From: an uncultured Mycoplasmatota bacterium
GTDB taxonomy: Bacteria > Bacillota_I > Bacilli_A > RF39 > UBA660
Length of the DNA stretch: 5,237 bases
Assembly: GCA_947296775.1 (NCBI GenBank)
Contig: CAMYRF010000085.1
Coordinates: 1-5,237 of the forward strand
Direction of reading: 5' to 3'
Of the stretch, positions 1 through 5,237 are shown in pieces. Numbering within the stretch: the stretch's first letter is position 1; every line of letters begins with the position of its first letter. The notes beneath the pieces were generated by a model that searched no databases, was not told the DNA's origin, and worked only from the letters and a program-made list of their open reading frames with translations. The position numbers and the translations under genes are program-made.

Positions 1-29
1 AAGTTCCAGTCTTTAGTTCCTTATGCCAA
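1..29. other. Possible junction at the window edge with a short direct repeat
   Basis: The 29 bases beyond the racemase-like stop carry no recognisable family sequence in any frame. AGTTCC occurs twice on the plus strand (2-7 and 15-20, period 13). One minus-strand frame stays open to the edge (ending WHKELKTGT), but is too short to identify. This may be the edge of an inserted element or a deletion junction; the evidence is thin. Confidence 0.25.
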
Positions 30-359
30 TTATATATTTCTTTTTTTTGCTTCTTCAACTAAAGCAACTGCGGGATTATTTTTAATATATACTTTATTAC
101 TAATAATAGCGGAAGATGTGCAAAAGAAAGCTACGTAATCGACATCTAAATATTCTAAATCTTTTATCTTTTTAAAACTATCATCTGCTAATTCTTTTAA
201 ATATTGTATTTTATCAGTCTTATAATTAGTTTTATAATCTAATTTTGAAACATAGAATACATAATCCTCATTTTTTATAATCTGCTTATTAAATAAATAT
301 TGTATTTCATATTCTACAGTAAGATTTGTTTTAGGAATTAATAAACCTATTTTTTTCAT
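30..359 (-). CDS. Maleate isomerase / Asp-Glu racemase-family protein, C-terminally truncated (109 aa)
   Basis: The N-terminal half of a maleate cis-trans isomerase/arylmalonate decarboxylase-type member of the Asp/Glu racemase superfamily. These cytosolic enzymes isomerise or racemise small carboxylic acids with two cysteines, one per half of the protein. Visible here are the N-terminal strand and loop KIGLLIPKTN (residues 3-12) with the conserved Asn followed by Glu, and the first catalytic-cysteine motif FFCTSS (Cys80). Family members are about 240 residues long. This one stops (TAA) after 109 residues, just where the second half should begin, so the second cysteine is absent. The ATG overlaps the TGA of the radical SAM gene by four bases (ATGA), with AGGAG seven bases upstream, so initiation looks real and coupled. 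No frame downstream of the stop resumes family sequence in the 29 bases left. It is probably a 3'-deleted remnant and is unlikely to be catalytically active alone. Family is fairly sure; substrate is unknown. Confidence 0.7.
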   Translation of the reverse strand: MKKIGLLIPKTNLTVEYEIQYLFNKQIIKNEDYVFYVSKLDYKTNYKTDKIQYLKELADDSFKKIKDLEYLDVDYVAFFCTSSAIISNKVYIKNNPAVALVEEAKKRNI

Positions 360-1864
360 ACTAGCTCTCCTATTAAAGTTCTATTACCCTCATATCCTAT
401 AATTTTCACTTTATAAAATTCATCCAATTGAAGTTTTTTATTTTTGATTACAACCCTTACTGGACAGGTTGCCATTTGTCTTAAAATTGAATTCCCATCT
501 TTATACATTTCCATTCTTAATTCTGAAATAACTAAATTCAATGGAAAAACTTGTTTTAACATAGGGATTGAAAATTGGTATTCTATTGATTTAGACCAAG
601 TTGCAAATTCTTTTAATTCTTCTGAAGTATAGTGATCAAATTGTTCCCCATAAGGAGAAGTTAGTTTTCTAACAAACATTCTTCTTACCAAATTACCTGA
701 AGATAAAATTTTATTAAAGTTTTCTAAATTGTGAATTAAAGTATTTTCATTTTGCCCATCTAAACCATAAATTATATTGATGCCAGGCAAAAGTTTTGGA
801 ACACCATTTTCCCCTATTTCCTTACCATATTTATTGATTATTTCTATGGATTTATGAATATCATCAAGTGAGCCATTTAAATTACATTTTTCCCTAACGA
901 TAGAATCGAAAGATTCTATACCAAAAGGAGTAATATTTCCGGCGGTTGTATATTTGGCAACTATTTCAGTAATCTTTTCCCCTTCTTCTGTATTAACATT
1001 GTGGGGACTTACATTATCTATATGCAATGTTTTAATATCTGGACAAGCATCCCAAATCATTTGGAATAATTTTTCTATTTCATTAACATCACAATTTTTA
1101 TATGCATAAAAATTTGGTTGTCTTCCTAATCTAAAATACCTAGCACCTTTATTATATAAACTTTTAATTTCCTCAGTTATATCTTCTTTGTTTCTAAATT
1201 GTAAAGGCAACCCTCTCATTCCCTCTATACAAAATGTGCATCCGGGATTTCTATTACATCCAGTAGCAGTTTCGATTTCAAAAATAAGTGGTCTTTCCAA
1301 TTGATTTACTACATTTGATGATAATACCGCTATTTCTTTTAATTTATCATAATTAGGCCTAAACTTTTGGATTGTCTCACCAAGAAAGTAATTATAAGTA
1401 TTACCAAAAATAATTTCATTAAACAATTTCGGTGGCACAGTCTCTCTGATACTTTTTCTAGTCAATTCACTTCCACCTAAAGAATAAAATAATAATTTAT
1501 TCGTTTTTTCATTACTATATTTATTTAATAGTTCTTCCACTTCATTAAAAGTTGGTGGCTCTGCTGAAACATATTCGTATTTAACAAAGCACCCCATAAC
1601 AACATAAATATTTTTAGCATTTTTAATTATCTCTTTTATATTTTCTTTATTTTTGGTAGTGTTTAAAATTCTCTTATTAAAAGAATTTTCAAAATGGCGT
1701 TCATTATTTGCATACCTTAAATCATCAATAGTTAAATAATAATATTCAGTATTAGATTGTTCTAAACAACCGACTATATACCTAGAATGCACACTTAAAA
1801 ACGGTGGCACCCCTAACCCCGATGGCTCATCAGTATAACAATCTATAATTACATCGTATCCCAT
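356..1864 (-). CDS. Radical SAM protein of the COG1031 type (502 aa)
   Basis: An iron-sulfur radical S-adenosylmethionine enzyme of unknown reaction, resembling the mostly archaeal family COG1031. Numbering is from the ATG at 1864. Residues 1-185 form a Rossmann-like N-terminal domain with the family motif DEPSGLGVPP near the start; no cobalamin-binding DxHxxG is seen. The cluster motif is TGCNRNPGCTFC, with Cys203, Cys209 and Cys212 (CX5CX2C rather than CX3CX2C). The barrel follows, with FRLGRQP (244-250), LHIDNVSP (280-287), FGIESFD (314-320) and GENGVPKLLPGIN (351-363), all family hallmarks as I recall them. The last 35 residues (YKVKIIGYEGNRTLIGE) look like a TRAM-type beta domain. Archaeal relatives continue into a helix-hairpin-helix module that is missing here. 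I chose ATG at 1864 because AGGAG lies eight bases before it; the in-frame GTG at 1873 abuts that site. It is 15 bases after the HAD gene and overlaps the next gene by four. The fold is near certain; the role is unknown. Confidence 0.9.
   Translation of the reverse strand: MGYDVIIDCYTDEPSGLGVPPFLSVHSRYIVGCLEQSNTEYYYLTIDDLRYANNERHFENSFNKRILNTTKNKENIKEIIKNAKNIYVVMGCFVKYEYVSAEPPTFNEVEELLNKYSNEKTNKLLFYSLGGSELTRKSIRETVPPKLFNEIIFGNTYNYFLGETIQKFRPNYDKLKEIAVLSSNVVNQLERPLIFEIETATGCNRNPGCTFCIEGMRGLPLQFRNKEDITEEIKSLYNKGARYFRLGRQPNFYAYKNCDVNEIEKLFQMIWDACPDIKTLHIDNVSPHNVNTEEGEKITEIVAKYTTAGNITPFGIESFDSIVREKCNLNGSLDDIHKSIEIINKYGKEIGENGVPKLLPGINIIYGLDGQNENTLIHNLENFNKILSSGNLVRRMFVRKLTSPYGEQFDHYTSEELKEFATWSKSIEYQFSIPMLKQVFPLNLVISELRMEMYKDGNSILRQMATCPVRVVIKNKKLQLDEFYKVKIIGYEGNRTLIGELV
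367..371 (-). promoter_or_regulatory. Ribosome binding site for the racemase-like gene inside the radical SAM gene
   Basis: AGGAG on the minus strand lies within the last codons of the radical SAM gene, seven bases from ATG 359. With the ATGA overlap of stop and start, it supports translational coupling of the two genes and argues that the truncated gene was once a genuine operon member. Confidence 0.65.
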
Positions 1865-1872
1865 AAAACCCA

Positions 1873-1877
1873 CTCCT
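1873..1877 (-). promoter_or_regulatory. Ribosome binding site deciding the radical SAM start
   Basis: AGGAG on the minus strand ends eight bases before ATG 1864, ideal spacing. The in-frame GTG at 1871-1873 shares its last base with this site and cannot be served by it, so the protein should begin MGYDVII. Confidence 0.75.
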
Positions 1878-1879
1878 AC

Positions 1880-2446
1880 TTAATCTATTAGTGTAATAAC
1901 ATGAACAGGAATAAATTTCTCACCTAATTGTTCTATTCCTTTAAATAGTATATCATGTGTGTCATCAATTAAACAAACATAATCACAATCATCTAAATCT
2001 AAACAATTTTTAAGCACATCAATTTTTGCTTGCTTTCTATTTATAAAGTTATTATTCATAGTAAAAATCAGATTCTCACTTTTAAAAAATGGTGCATATT
2101 TTTGAAGCCACATAATTTTTTCATTTGCTTGTTCCTCATAAAAACATGAACTTAAAATATATAATTCAATCCATGATACATCACTTATAATTTTTAAATT
2201 ATCAATTGCAGTATATATTGGTCGTTTATTAATGTATACACCTTTTATATTGTTTTCAATATTTTTTCCTTCACCAAATCTATAATCCGCAATTACTCCA
2301 TCCATATCAACAAACATATGCAATTTTTTAATTCCTTTTTGTTTTTTTATTCTATTCAATTCATCTAACAAAAACACTTTATTAATCACCTCATTACCAC
2401 AAAGTCTAAAACTACCATACATATAATAATTATTTTTAATATTCAC
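1880..2446 (-). CDS. HAD-superfamily phosphatase, 5'-nucleotidase-like (188 aa)
   Basis: A cytosolic HAD-fold hydrolase, probably a phosphomonoesterase. Motif I is FVDMDGVIAD, with nucleophile Asp47 and acid/base Asp49. Motif II is YILSS (Ser99/Ser100), a motif III lysine lies in RKQAK (137-141), and motif IV is LIDDTHDIL (Asp161, Asp162), so the full catalytic set is present. The DMDGVxAD form and small cap resemble the 5'(3')-deoxyribonucleotidase (NT5C) branch, but the substrate cannot be read from sequence. About 43 residues precede motif I, longer than usual. The start is uncertain: GTG at 2446 overlaps the Nudix gene by 11 bases and has no clear ribosome binding site, ATG at 2422 also lacks one, and an in-frame TGA lies just upstream of both. 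Translation probably depends on coupling to the Nudix gene. The phosphatase may act on the product of the neighbouring kinase or Nudix enzyme, but this is inferred from position only. Confidence 0.82.
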   Translation of the reverse strand: MNIKNNYYMYGSFRLCGNEVINKVFLLDELNRIKKQKGIKKLHMFVDMDGVIADYRFGEGKNIENNIKGVYINKRPIYTAIDNLKIISDVSWIELYILSSCFYEEQANEKIMWLQKYAPFFKSENLIFTMNNNFINRKQAKIDVLKNCLDLDDCDYVCLIDDTHDILFKGIEQLGEKFIPVHVITLID

Positions 2447-2903
2447 TATAAATCAGATGTTCTAAATTATCATTTTTTATTTCATTTTTAACAATTTTAT
2501 CTTTAATAGGTTTAGCTAAAATCTTATGATTTTCTAAATCTGATACTGATGTCCATTCAAAGATTCCATCACCATCTAAAGATTTAAAATTATTTTTGAC
2601 TTCACTTTCTTTTATTGTGGATAAATAATAAAAACCAATCTCGTGATATTTTGTTTTTGAAGAATCCAAAAACATTTCCACAATATACTTTAATTTTAAA
2701 TCTGTTTCTAAATTTAATTCTTCTTTTAATTCACGCACTATTGCGGCTTCACTATCTTCATGAACATCAATTCTTCCACCAGGAAACATATATCTTTCAT
2801 TATCTTGATTTTCTAAAAGAACTTTTGTTTTATCCTCATTATAAATAATTGCGCCAGCTCTAGCACCAAAACGCATGCCATCTTCTTTAATAGTTATTAC
2901 CAT
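2436..2903 (-). CDS. Nudix hydrolase (155 aa)
   Basis: A cytosolic Nudix-fold pyrophosphohydrolase that cleaves a nucleoside diphosphate linked to another group, using Mg2+ or Mn2+. The Nudix box GX5EX7REUXEEXGU runs from Gly43 to Leu65: Gly43, Glu49, Arg57, Glu58 and the metal-binding pair Glu61/Glu62 are present, with the usual last Gly replaced by Asn (EELNL). The lead-in MFPGGRID (39-46) and the GARAGAII strand (13-20) are typical, and about 155 residues is normal. A C-terminal extension from about residue 125 is charged and gives no substrate clue. ATG at 2903 overlaps the kinase gene by seven bases; AGGTGG lies four bases and AAGGA eleven bases upstream, so initiation inside the end of the kinase gene is plausible. 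A second Met at residue 10 (2876) is an alternative start. The family call is certain; the substrate is unknown. Confidence 0.93.
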   Translation of the reverse strand: MVITIKEDGMRFGARAGAIIYNEDKTKVLLENQDNERYMFPGGRIDVHEDSEAAIVRELKEELNLETDLKLKYIVEMFLDSSKTKYHEIGFYYLSTIKESEVKNNFKSLDGDGIFEWTSVSDLENHKILAKPIKDKIVKNEIKNDNLEHLIYSEY

Positions 2904-3790
2904 ATATCCACCTGTCCTTCTATTAATTCATTAATAAAATTATGTAAATAAACTAAATAATCTTTATCTTTACCATTTTTATTCATTAAATAAAAATGCA
3001 TACTTCCATTAATTAAACACCACTTTAACAATTCAGAATTATATTTACCATTAGAATTATATCCCTGTAAAAAACTTTTTATATCATCATAATTATTCAT
3101 AAATTTTTGACCAGGTCTTAATATTAAAGACCAAGCAATATCTTGTTCTTTAAAACCAATACCAGAATATTCCCAATCTAAAATCCCACTAATTTCATTA
3201 TTTTTCCACAATATATTTCCATAATGAAAATCACCATGTATAAAAGTATCAAATTTAAATTCATTAGGTCTAGTTTCTTTTAAATAATTAATAATGCTTA
3301 ATTCCCATTTATCTAAATCTTTATATACTTCGGTAGAAGGATAATCGTTTATTGGTCTTTGTCTAGCTTGAACCCAATCTAAATTTATATTATGGATATT
3401 TGCTAAAGTAAGGCCATATTTAAATAAATAATCATATCTTTCTTTATCAGAAAAATCATTTTCTTTAAATATATCTGATAACTTATCTCCCTCTATTTTA
3501 GATAAAACAATATAAGTATAATTATTTAATTTCCCACTTTCTATAATATTAGGAACAGGAATATTCTTAAGCTTTGGTAAAACATTAATTTCATTTTCAA
3601 AATTAGCAAATTTTCCTCTTTCGCTTTTAACAATAAAATTTATATATTTATTATCCATTTTACCAACACATTCAAAAACATCATTTCCAGCAGGTGGATA
3701 ACTAATAACTTTTTCAAAAGAAATATTTTTAAAATCAATATCATTAATATCAATTAAACTATCTCTCCATTTTTCTTGTATCTTGCCCAT
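2897..3790 (-). CDS. Aminoglycoside phosphotransferase/choline kinase-family small-molecule kinase (297 aa)
   Basis: A protein-kinase-like-fold enzyme (APH family) that transfers phosphate from ATP to a small hydroxylated molecule in the cytosol. The N-lobe holds NFIVKSE with the likely ATP lysine (Lys55) and its partner Glu67 in EINVLPKL. The hinge is TYIVLSKIEG (92-101). The catalytic loop is IHGDFHYGNILW (184-195), containing His185, Asp187 and Asn192, and the metal-binding aspartate is Asp205 in GILDWEYSG. All essential residues are present and the length fits the family, so the enzyme should be active. The family also includes homoserine, methylthioribose, choline and sugar kinases, so resistance to an antibiotic cannot be inferred. 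ATG at 3790 is nine bases after the acetyltransferase stop, with AAGGAG five bases upstream overlapping that stop; the 3' end overlaps the Nudix gene. Confidence 0.9.
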   Translation of the reverse strand: MGKIQEKWRDSLIDINDIDFKNISFEKVISYPPAGNDVFECVGKMDNKYINFIVKSERGKFANFENEINVLPKLKNIPVPNIIESGKLNNYTYIVLSKIEGDKLSDIFKENDFSDKERYDYLFKYGLTLANIHNINLDWVQARQRPINDYPSTEVYKDLDKWELSIINYLKETRPNEFKFDTFIHGDFHYGNILWKNNEISGILDWEYSGIGFKEQDIAWSLILRPGQKFMNNYDDIKSFLQGYNSNGKYNSELLKWCLINGSMHFYLMNKNGKDKDYLVYLHNFINELIEGQVDIW

Positions 3791-3799
3791 AAAAACTCC

Positions 3800-4366
3800 T
3801 TATTTATTATTAAAATAATCTTCTCTTATAATAGAATAAGACTCTAAATCAGTTGGTTTATTTGTATTTTTATCAATCAATCTATTCCTAAGAGACCCCT
3901 CATATTTCATACCAGATTTTAACATTACTTTTCCACTAGATGAATTAGCAGCTAAGTGTTCAGCATATATTGTTTCAACGCCCACTTCTTCAAATAAAAA
4001 TTTAATTACCTCTTTAAAAGCTTCCGTCATATAACCTTTATTCCACCAGTTCGAACCCAAACAATATCCAATCTCAATAGTTTTATTTTTAACATCGACA
4101 TTAATAGCAGCAATAGCACCAACAACTTGGCTTATTTCCTTATCCTCAATTAACCATTTATAAGAATGATCTTTTTTATAACTTTCTTCCCAATGCTTTA
4201 AATAGTTAAGGGAATCATCAATACTTTTATGTACATTCCAAGTAACATATTTTGTTACTAAAGAATCAGTACAATAATTATTAAAAATTTCTTCGGCATC
4301 TTTAAGAGAACCTTTTCTTAAAATTAATCTTGCCGTTTCCAATCTTTTTGTTCCAATATTTTCCAC
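3800..4366 (-). CDS. GNAT-family N-acetyltransferase, RimJ/RimL type (188 aa)
   Basis: A GNAT-fold acetyltransferase of the Acetyltransf_3/RimJ-RimL type, moving acetyl from acetyl-CoA to an amine of a protein N-terminus or small molecule. Numbering is from the GTG at 4366. It opens with the family signature TKRLETARLILR (6-17). The acetyl-CoA pyrophosphate-binding loop is NWWNKGYMTEA (106-116), and the late motif is ANSSSGKVMLKSGM (140-153), ending in the usual G(F/M)xxEG-like turn. About 190 residues is normal. The longest reading starts with GTG at 4375, but AAGGA (4377-4381) leaves only one base before it; GTG at 4366 has ten bases of spacing and gives the usual short lead before the signature, so I prefer it. 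This is the first gene of the six-gene unit; the kinase follows after nine bases. The specific substrate is unknown. Confidence 0.9.
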   Translation of the reverse strand: MENIGTKRLETARLILRKGSLKDAEEIFNNYCTDSLVTKYVTWNVHKSIDDSLNYLKHWEESYKKDHSYKWLIEDKEISQVVGAIAAINVDVKNKTIEIGYCLGSNWWNKGYMTEAFKEVIKFLFEEVGVETIYAEHLAANSSSGKVMLKSGMKYEGSLRNRLIDKNTNKPTDLESYSIIREDYFNNK

Positions 4367-4376
4367 AATAATCACA

Positions 4377-4381
4377 TCCTT
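4377..4381 (-). promoter_or_regulatory. Ribosome binding site deciding the acetyltransferase start
   Basis: AAGGA on the minus strand is one base from GTG 4375 and ten bases from GTG 4366. The spacing favours 4366 as the true start and shortens the protein by three residues. Confidence 0.55.
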
Positions 4382-4406
4382 AACTAAAAGTATACACTAA
4401 TAAAAG

Positions 4407-4430
4407 AAAAAAAGCTATAAAACTTTTATA
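4407..4430 (-). terminator. A/T palindrome followed by a T run: weak terminator or operator candidate
   Basis: On the minus strand TATAAAA-G-TTTTATA (complement of 4416-4430) is a perfect seven-base inverted repeat around one central base. It is followed by GC and seven T residues (complement of 4407-4413). The arrangement looks like a hairpin and U-tract just after the Bro-N gene, but the stem has no G-C pair, so termination would be inefficient. The same palindrome covers the upstream -10 candidate and could equally be a repressor-binding site. Confidence 0.3.
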
Positions 4431-4436
4431 CATAAA

Positions 4437-5237
4437 TTATTCACTATCCTCGATTAAAGTATTTTTTCCCGAATATCTATAACCTAATGAATTTTCATCA
4501 CTAATAACAGACTTACCTAATTTCTTTTCTATGTCATTTCTAGCTACTTTAGCAACTTATCCGCCCATTTTAGCAATTTCTTTATTTTCATCTAATCAAT
4601 AAGGTTTATTTTCTTTTGCAAAAGCTCTCGTAGTAGCTTCCCCTAAATCAGTAAGTATTACTTCAAAATCAGTCATATTATCGCGTAAAGATTCTTTTCT
4701 TATACCTTTTAAATCTTTATATTCTGATGCCTTCATACCAGACCAAGATTTATAAATTTCATTAGTAAGTATTGCATACTCATAGTCTTTTGTTATCCCA
4801 CATTGTTTCCATGTGTTAGTTAATTTTTTCCTATTAATTATAGCTTTTATTCTTTGTTCTATCCATTCTAATGTATAACCTTTAGCCAAATAAAAATCAA
4901 CCATTTTATCAATACCAATAGATGGGTCAAAAACCTCATCAATTCTCTCTTTACCTAAAGTAGCAAGCCACATTTTAAAAGGCTCAGCTTTAGGACTAGG
5001 AACTGATTCAATTAATCTTAATACTCCTTCTGTATCTAAAGTATCGGTTAAATAAAATTTACCATCTTTTTGAGACTTCATTTTCAGTTGTACGATATTT
5101 TCGTACAACTGACTTCCCTCTTGAATTAGTTTGTTTTTTAAATCGGTCCAATAACGTCTAGGAATTTTGCTTTCAGTAAGTACTGCGATAACATCAACAA
5201 CCGAAAAATAGTAATCACCTTTTTCGCTATCCCATAT
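4437..5237 (-). pseudogene. Bro-N/DinD-like protein, 5' end outside the window, two in-frame stops
   Basis: Part of a gene of the BRO-N family that includes DNA-damage-inducible DinD and phage antirepressor-like proteins. Reading is open from the window edge at 5237, so the start lies outside; the TTG at 5108 is an ordinary internal Leu codon. Bro-N features are YFSVVDV (residues 10-16 from the edge), RRYWTDLKNKL (26-36) and EGSQL (40-44). The conserved block SVPSPKAEPFKMWLATLGKE starts near residue 78, and EYAILTNEI and WSGMKASEYKDLKG follow. TGA interrupts at 4596-4598 and TAA at 4557-4559, 13 codons apart. The same frame then continues through ENKEIAKMGG, VAKVARNDIEKKLGK and a short tail to TAA at 4437-4439, matching the family C-terminus. 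The stops sit where Gly (GGA) and Glu (GAA) would fit, each one G-to-T change away. Either the gene is decaying, a product about 53 residues short is made, or the read has errors. Its presence hints at prophage or mobile DNA next door. Confidence 0.85.

Larger units (their letters stand above)
4376..4436 (-). promoter_or_regulatory. A/T-rich leader of the six-gene unit with possible promoter elements
   Basis: This is the only gene-free gap before the acetyltransferase and so the likeliest site for a promoter of the unit. Two minus-strand -10-like hexamers are visible: TATAAA (complement of 4425-4430), which would leave a leader of about 50 bases, and TATACT (complement of 4389-4394), which would place the RNA start almost on the ribosome binding site. 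Neither has a good TTGACA-like partner about 17 bases upstream, so the assignment is weak. Transcription could also read through from the Bro-N gene. Confidence 0.3.

Noticed and set aside
41..48. Frameshift in the eight-base A/T homopolymer as the cause of the short racemase-like protein.
   Set aside because: Losing one base opens another frame to the edge (EIYNWHKELKTGT), but that sequence does not resemble the family, while the unshifted KKRNI does. Truncation after the run fits better.
444..632. Plus-strand open reading frame of 62 codons.
   Set aside because: It lies wholly within the radical SAM gene on the other strand, opposite well-conserved codons, and has no family resemblance.
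1862..1873. GTG at 1873 as the start of the radical SAM gene.
   Set aside because: It touches the AGGAG sequence, leaving no spacer, while ATG 1864 has ideal spacing.
2615..2848. Plus-strand open reading frame of 77 codons.
   Set aside because: It is antisense to the Nudix gene, including the Nudix box; its Leu/His-rich composition is typical of a shadow of A/T-rich coding DNA.
2897..4366. An aminoglycoside resistance cassette (acetyltransferase plus phosphotransferase).
   Set aside because: Neither protein shows features specific to known resistance enzymes; both belong to very broad families, so only the family call is supported.
4596..4598. TGA read as an amino acid (Gly as in Gracilibacteria, Trp as in Mycoplasma, or selenocysteine).
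   Set aside because: Gly would fit this site, but a TAA 13 codons later in the same gene cannot be explained by these codes, and TGA ends the radical SAM gene at a normal ATGA overlap. No selenocysteine context is present.
4596..5108. A separate 170-residue gene starting at TTG 5108.
   Set aside because: The frame stays open upstream to the window edge and encodes clear Bro-N motifs there, so the TTG is an internal Leu codon.
1..5237. CRISPR array, tRNA, rRNA or riboswitch.
   Set aside because: No regularly spaced repeats or recognisable RNA folds were seen, and the longest gene-free gap is about 70 bases.

Overview
The window is very A/T-rich, with strong AGGAG-type ribosome binding sites, densely packed genes and A/T-ending codons. 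This suggests a low-GC Gram-positive bacterium (Bacillota, clostridial or a relative). That is an inference from composition and signals; no marker gene fixes the taxon. Every gene I can support lies on the minus strand, so the window reads from right to left.

Right end (about 4437-5237): the C-terminal three quarters of a Bro-N/DinD-like protein of phage or mobile-element type. It enters from beyond the window and is interrupted near its 3' end by two in-frame stop codons (TGA at 4596-4598, TAA at 4557-4559). Recognisable family sequence continues past both, so the gene looks decayed or carries sequence errors. A 70-base A/T-only intergenic stretch follows, with a palindrome and possible promoter elements.

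Centre and left (30-4366): six genes with gaps of 15 bases or less, or overlaps, almost certainly one transcription unit. In order they are a RimJ/RimL-type GNAT acetyltransferase, an aminoglycoside phosphotransferase/choline kinase-fold kinase, a Nudix hydrolase, a HAD-family phosphatase with a nucleotidase-like motif, a radical SAM enzyme resembling the mainly archaeal COG1031 family, and a maleate isomerase/Asp-Glu racemase-family protein. The last is cut short after its first catalytic half.

Taken together, an acetyltransferase, a small-molecule kinase, a nucleotide-type pyrophosphohydrolase, a phosphatase, an uncharacterised radical SAM enzyme and a racemase/isomerase could be a small metabolite-tailoring or detoxification pathway. 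The substrate is unknown, and the alternative is a string of unrelated accessory genes sharing a promoter. The most unusual member is the radical SAM protein, which has a CX5CX2C cluster motif and appears to lack the C-terminal helix-hairpin-helix module of its archaeal relatives. Both window ends cut genes or junctions, so the cluster may be larger than seen here.
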